From: JAJKIP01 sp040509055
Lineage (GTDB): Bacteria; Bacteroidota; Bacteroidia; Chitinophagales; Chitinophagaceae
Direction of reading: 5' to 3'
DNA: 26,158 bases
NCBI GenBank assembly: GCA_040509055.1
Contig: JBEVLT010000268.1
Location: forward strand, 1-26,158
Shown piece after piece: positions 24,124 through 26,158 of the stretch. The number at the start of each line of letters is the position of its first letter. Position 1 is the stretch's first letter. The translations under genes were made by a program, and so were the position numbers. Below the pieces are notes generated by a model. It searched no databases, was not told the DNA's origin, and saw only the letters and a program-made list of their open reading frames with translations.

Positions 24124-24296
24124 ACTGCCTGTTTCGGCTAAGTTACTCATATGCGGGACGTATCGTTGCAGGCCGTGCATATAAAATCATATCGTTGTCG
24201 TATGGGCATGACGAAAATCAACCCGGCAAATGAGCCCGGGCAACCCGCAAGCGGCTGCTTCAGCGGTTCTTTGCGGGCGAAAGCAATCATTAGCAC
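24124..24296. promoter_or_regulatory. divergent control region with hairpin and direct repeat
   Basis: TATCGTTG occurs at 24161-24168 and 24190-24197 (29-bp period), the second inside a CATA...TATG dyad. A composite inverted repeat spans 24244-24277: CCCGCAA pairs with TTGCGGG, enclosing an inner GCTG-CTT-CAGC hairpin, and ends 19 bases before the ATG of the plus-strand oxidoreductase, so it probably lies in that leader or overlaps its promoter. There is no clear TAnnTTTG on either strand. Confidence 0.4.
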
Positions 24297-24863
24297 ATGA
24301 ATATTTACCTGCTGCTGGCCCACCCTGACAAAAACAGCTTCAACGGCAGGCTTGCCGAAGCCTATGAGCAGGAAGCCGTCCGCCGCGGACACCAGGTAAG
24401 AAGGCAAAACCTGGGCGATCTGCAGTTTGACCCCACCCTGCACCAGGCATACAAAGCAATACAGGCGCTGGAGCCCGACCTGCTGGCAGCACAGCAAAAC
24501 ATAAGCTGGTGCGATAAATGGGTGATCATTTATCCCGTATGGTGGGGCATGGTGCCGGCTCTTTTCAAAGGTTTCCTGGACCGGGTATTGCTGCCCGGCT
24601 TCGCGTTCCGTTATCACGACAAGGGTCCGTTCTGGGACAAGCTGCTCCGGGGAAGATCGGCGCAGGTGATCACCACCTCCGATGCACCGGCCATCTGGCT
24701 GTGGTGGCAATACCGCAACAGCGATCTGGCTGCCATCAAACAGGCGGCGCTGAAATTCTGCGGCATCACTCCTGTACAGACATTCCGGATCGGGAACATG
24801 AAATACCTGAACGAACCGCAGCGAAACAAAAAACTTGCTGCCGTCATCCGCAAACTATTCTGA
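24297..24863 (+). CDS. flavodoxin-fold NAD(P)H oxidoreductase (quinone reductase type)
   Basis: 188-aa member of the Flavodoxin_2 / NAD(P)H:quinone oxidoreductase family (KefF, MdaB and YwrO relatives), a cytoplasmic FMN or FAD enzyme that reduces quinones by two electrons. Diagnostic features: MNIYLLLAHPDKNSFNGRL, with the phosphate-binding loop after the first strand; the central YPVWWGMVPALFKGFLDRVL motif; GFAFRYHDKG; and VITTSDAP before the C-terminal helices. The length fits the family. ATG 24297 begins the first strand directly. It is divergent from the SDR gene; an association with electrophile or redox stress is plausible but not shown. No potassium efflux (kef) gene is nearby. Confidence 0.88.
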   Translation: MNIYLLLAHPDKNSFNGRLAEAYEQEAVRRGHQVRRQNLGDLQFDPTLHQAYKAIQALEPDLLAAQQNISWCDKWVIIYPVWWGMVPALFKGFLDRVLLPGFAFRYHDKGPFWDKLLRGRSAQVITTSDAPAIWLWWQYRNSDLAAIKQAALKFCGITPVQTFRIGNMKYLNEPQRNKKLAAVIRKLF

Positions 24864-25052
24864 TAAACCTCCTGACCTGAACTATTCCGGACGCTGCCAC
24901 CGTACGGGAAGAATACACCCGTCGCATACACGGTTCGAAATGACAAGTGATTACAGGTTCTGTACAAGCTACACCCATTCGCTTTCGATAGGTTTGTTCC
25001 TGCATAAAGCTTAGTGCCTGTACCCCGCCCTTGCCTACCATGTAAATTGATA

Positions 25053-25685
25053 ATGATGCCACGCATATACGCTTGTGTATTTAACAGGGATGCTGCCACC
25101 GGCAACCGATCCGTTCTTATCGGCAAAAAACGTATACAGGCCAGGTGGCTTAACTGGAACAGTGCCAGCTACGATGTTCCTTTCCAGCACCCCAGCGTGC
25201 AGGTATCGAACCGGGTGCCGTATGATATAACCGACAACCCGGGACAGCCGGTTTTTTCCGGCGGGGAGCAGAATATAGCTGAGCAGGAAGTGCTTGAAGG
25301 TGATAAACGGTTTTGGGAAGACACCGGCATCGACCTGCTATCGCTGTATCCCGGCCATACCATGTCCATTCCATCCTACCCGGGCACGATCAAACGATTT
25401 ACGAACGAGGGACAGCCTGTTGCCACGGGCCAGCCTCCTGCATTCACCGCCGTATACTTCGAACTGCCGCAAGCCCTTTACCAGGCCGTTTACATGCAGG
25501 CCTTTACCAATATCCTGTACAATAACCTGACGAGCAGGCCGCCCAACATGCAGAATGACGAGCTGGATTTTATCTGCTCCATGCCGCAGGCCGATGCGGC
25601 GCAATGGTTCACGGATGCAAACATCAGCTCTTGCCGGAACAGGTGCACGGACCGGTTCAATGTTATTTTACGGAACCTTCCTTAA
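25053..25685 (+). CDS. degenerate Nudix-like protein
   Basis: About 210 aa, not clearly recognised. The N-terminus (IYACVFNRDAATGNRSVLIGKKR) resembles the first strands of a Nudix fold. Residues 71-93 fit the Nudix box spacing G-x5-E-x7-R-E-U-x-E-E-x-G-U: Gly71, Glu77, Lys85, Arg86, Phe87, Glu89, Asp90, Gly92, Ile93. Two metal-binding positions differ (first Glu is Arg86, last Glu is Asp90), so it may be inactive or altered. Between strand region and box lies an unusual insert (about 40 residues, rich in Asn, Pro and Val). The late segment DELDFICSMPQADAAQWF resembles the end of Nudix domains. Tandem ATG codons at 25053 and 25056 are both usable; a GTG at 25014 is less likely. The last 17 residues may be out of frame (see findings). 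Confidence 0.5.
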   Translation: MMPRIYACVFNRDAATGNRSVLIGKKRIQARWLNWNSASYDVPFQHPSVQVSNRVPYDITDNPGQPVFSGGEQNIAEQEVLEGDKRFWEDTGIDLLSLYPGHTMSIPSYPGTIKRFTNEGQPVATGQPPAFTAVYFELPQALYQAVYMQAFTNILYNNLTSRPPNMQNDELDFICSMPQADAAQWFTDANISSCRNRCTDRFNVILRNLP

Positions 25686-25915
25686 AGCAGGCAAAACGCC
25701 CCGGCACAAATCTGTTACGGATGGAGGAATCGGAGTTCCCGGAGCTGCTTTTAAAAGAGGTCATTAGTTGTTCTTTCCAGGGATGTGGCAGGAATTATTG
25801 GATATTGTCATTCCTATCGTTGTTGAAAAGGTGGGATTGAACAACGCGCTATTTATAAGGATCAAAAGATTAGTAAGCCTTGGCGATGCGTATGGCATAT
25901 GCTCCCGGCACGCAG

Positions 25916-26158
25916 TCATTTTCTCAAAACATAATTATTTTCAAACGCTATCTCCCGGCTATAGTCAGGCAGTTTCGTTTTGGTTTTGCTGACAGACAGT
26001 ACCTGAAGCGTATCTCCCCTGACAACAGCCCTGATGATCCGGTGTACCATTTCTTTTTCCGGTCTTTCAACAAACTCAACCCCGATCACGTTGGGTATCG
26101 CACTCTTCTTAACATTCAGCGGATCGTTTTGGGTTAAAAAACCATACCTCTTCTCTGT
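25916..26158 (-). CDS. unrecognised protein, C-terminal part, cut by the window edge
   Basis: An open frame enters from the right edge on the minus strand and runs 80 codons to a TGA at 25916-25918. The visible peptide begins TEKRYGFLTQNDPLNVKKSA and continues with VIGVEFVERPEKEMVHRII, LQVLSVSKTKTKLPDYSRE and ends NNYVLRK. It has balanced charge, few rare residues and no stop codon over the whole edge stretch, and it is more protein-like than the overlapping plus-strand frames. No family is recognised. The start lies beyond the window. It converges with the Nudix-like gene. Confidence 0.55.
   Translation of the reverse strand, partial: TEKRYGFLTQNDPLNVKKSAIPNVIGVEFVERPEKEMVHRIIRAVVRGDTLQVLSVSKTKTKLPDYSREIAFENNYVLRK

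Noticed and set aside
25768..26137. Plus-strand open frames 25768-25992 and 25880-26137
   Set aside because: Their peptides look random, and the minus-strand frame over the same bases is longer, enters from the edge and is more protein-like.

Overview
The window looks like chromosomal DNA of a Bacteroidota bacterium, most likely Chitinophagaceae or a close relative. This rests on family content (lipoprotein alpha-2-macroglobulin plus PBP1C, a DUF2807-type lipoprotein, an XRE-S24 regulator, a surE / small membrane protein / lpxB operon), on several TAnnTTTG-like -7 promoter elements, on the scarcity of Shine-Dalgarno sequences, and on moderately high GC with dense coding. I see no phage, IS element, CRISPR array, tRNA or rRNA. 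It reads as a core housekeeping and envelope region, not a genomic island.

Layout. (1) 33-8086: divergent envelope-defence pair, a thioester alpha-2-macroglobulin lipoprotein (minus) and penicillin-binding protein 1C (plus), with a 332-bp control region between them. (2) 8194-8913: a DUF2807 (head GIN domain) lipoprotein on the minus strand. (3) 9044-11822: guaA followed 13 bp later by an exported type 1 periplasmic-binding-fold protein. (4) 11890-18148: the four-gene ligase-associated DNA repair cluster: MBL-fold exonuclease, ATP-dependent DNA ligase, Lhr-like DExH helicase and, after a 404-bp gap with its own promoter, the metallophosphoesterase PdeM/MPE. (5) 18219-18968: convergent XRE-S24 (LexA/CI-like) regulator with a strong terminator. 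(6) 19097-21424: surE, a three-helix small membrane protein and lpxB. (7) 21408-24123: minus-strand run of SDR oxidoreductase, MsbA-type ABC exporter and a 53-aa membrane protein whose 3' end overlaps lpxB. (8) 24297-26158: flavodoxin-fold NAD(P)H oxidoreductase, a degenerate Nudix-like protein, and the C-terminal end of an unrecognised minus-strand gene cut by the window edge.

Themes. The envelope genes (A2M/PBP1C, lpxB, an ABC exporter that could flip lipids) and the DNA repair set are the two functional blocks. The least expected signals are: a heptanucleotide repeat family lying in frame inside two conserved genes, as an inverted array in the lhr helicase and a tandem array in lpxB; promoter -7 elements ending only 7-10 bp before several start codons, implying leaderless or nearly leaderless mRNAs; a histone-like lysine/alanine tail on SurE; a regulator with an intact autoproteolysis site next to the repair cluster; and a Nudix box with correct spacing but altered catalytic residues. 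Family assignments come from motifs read by eye; no database search was possible.
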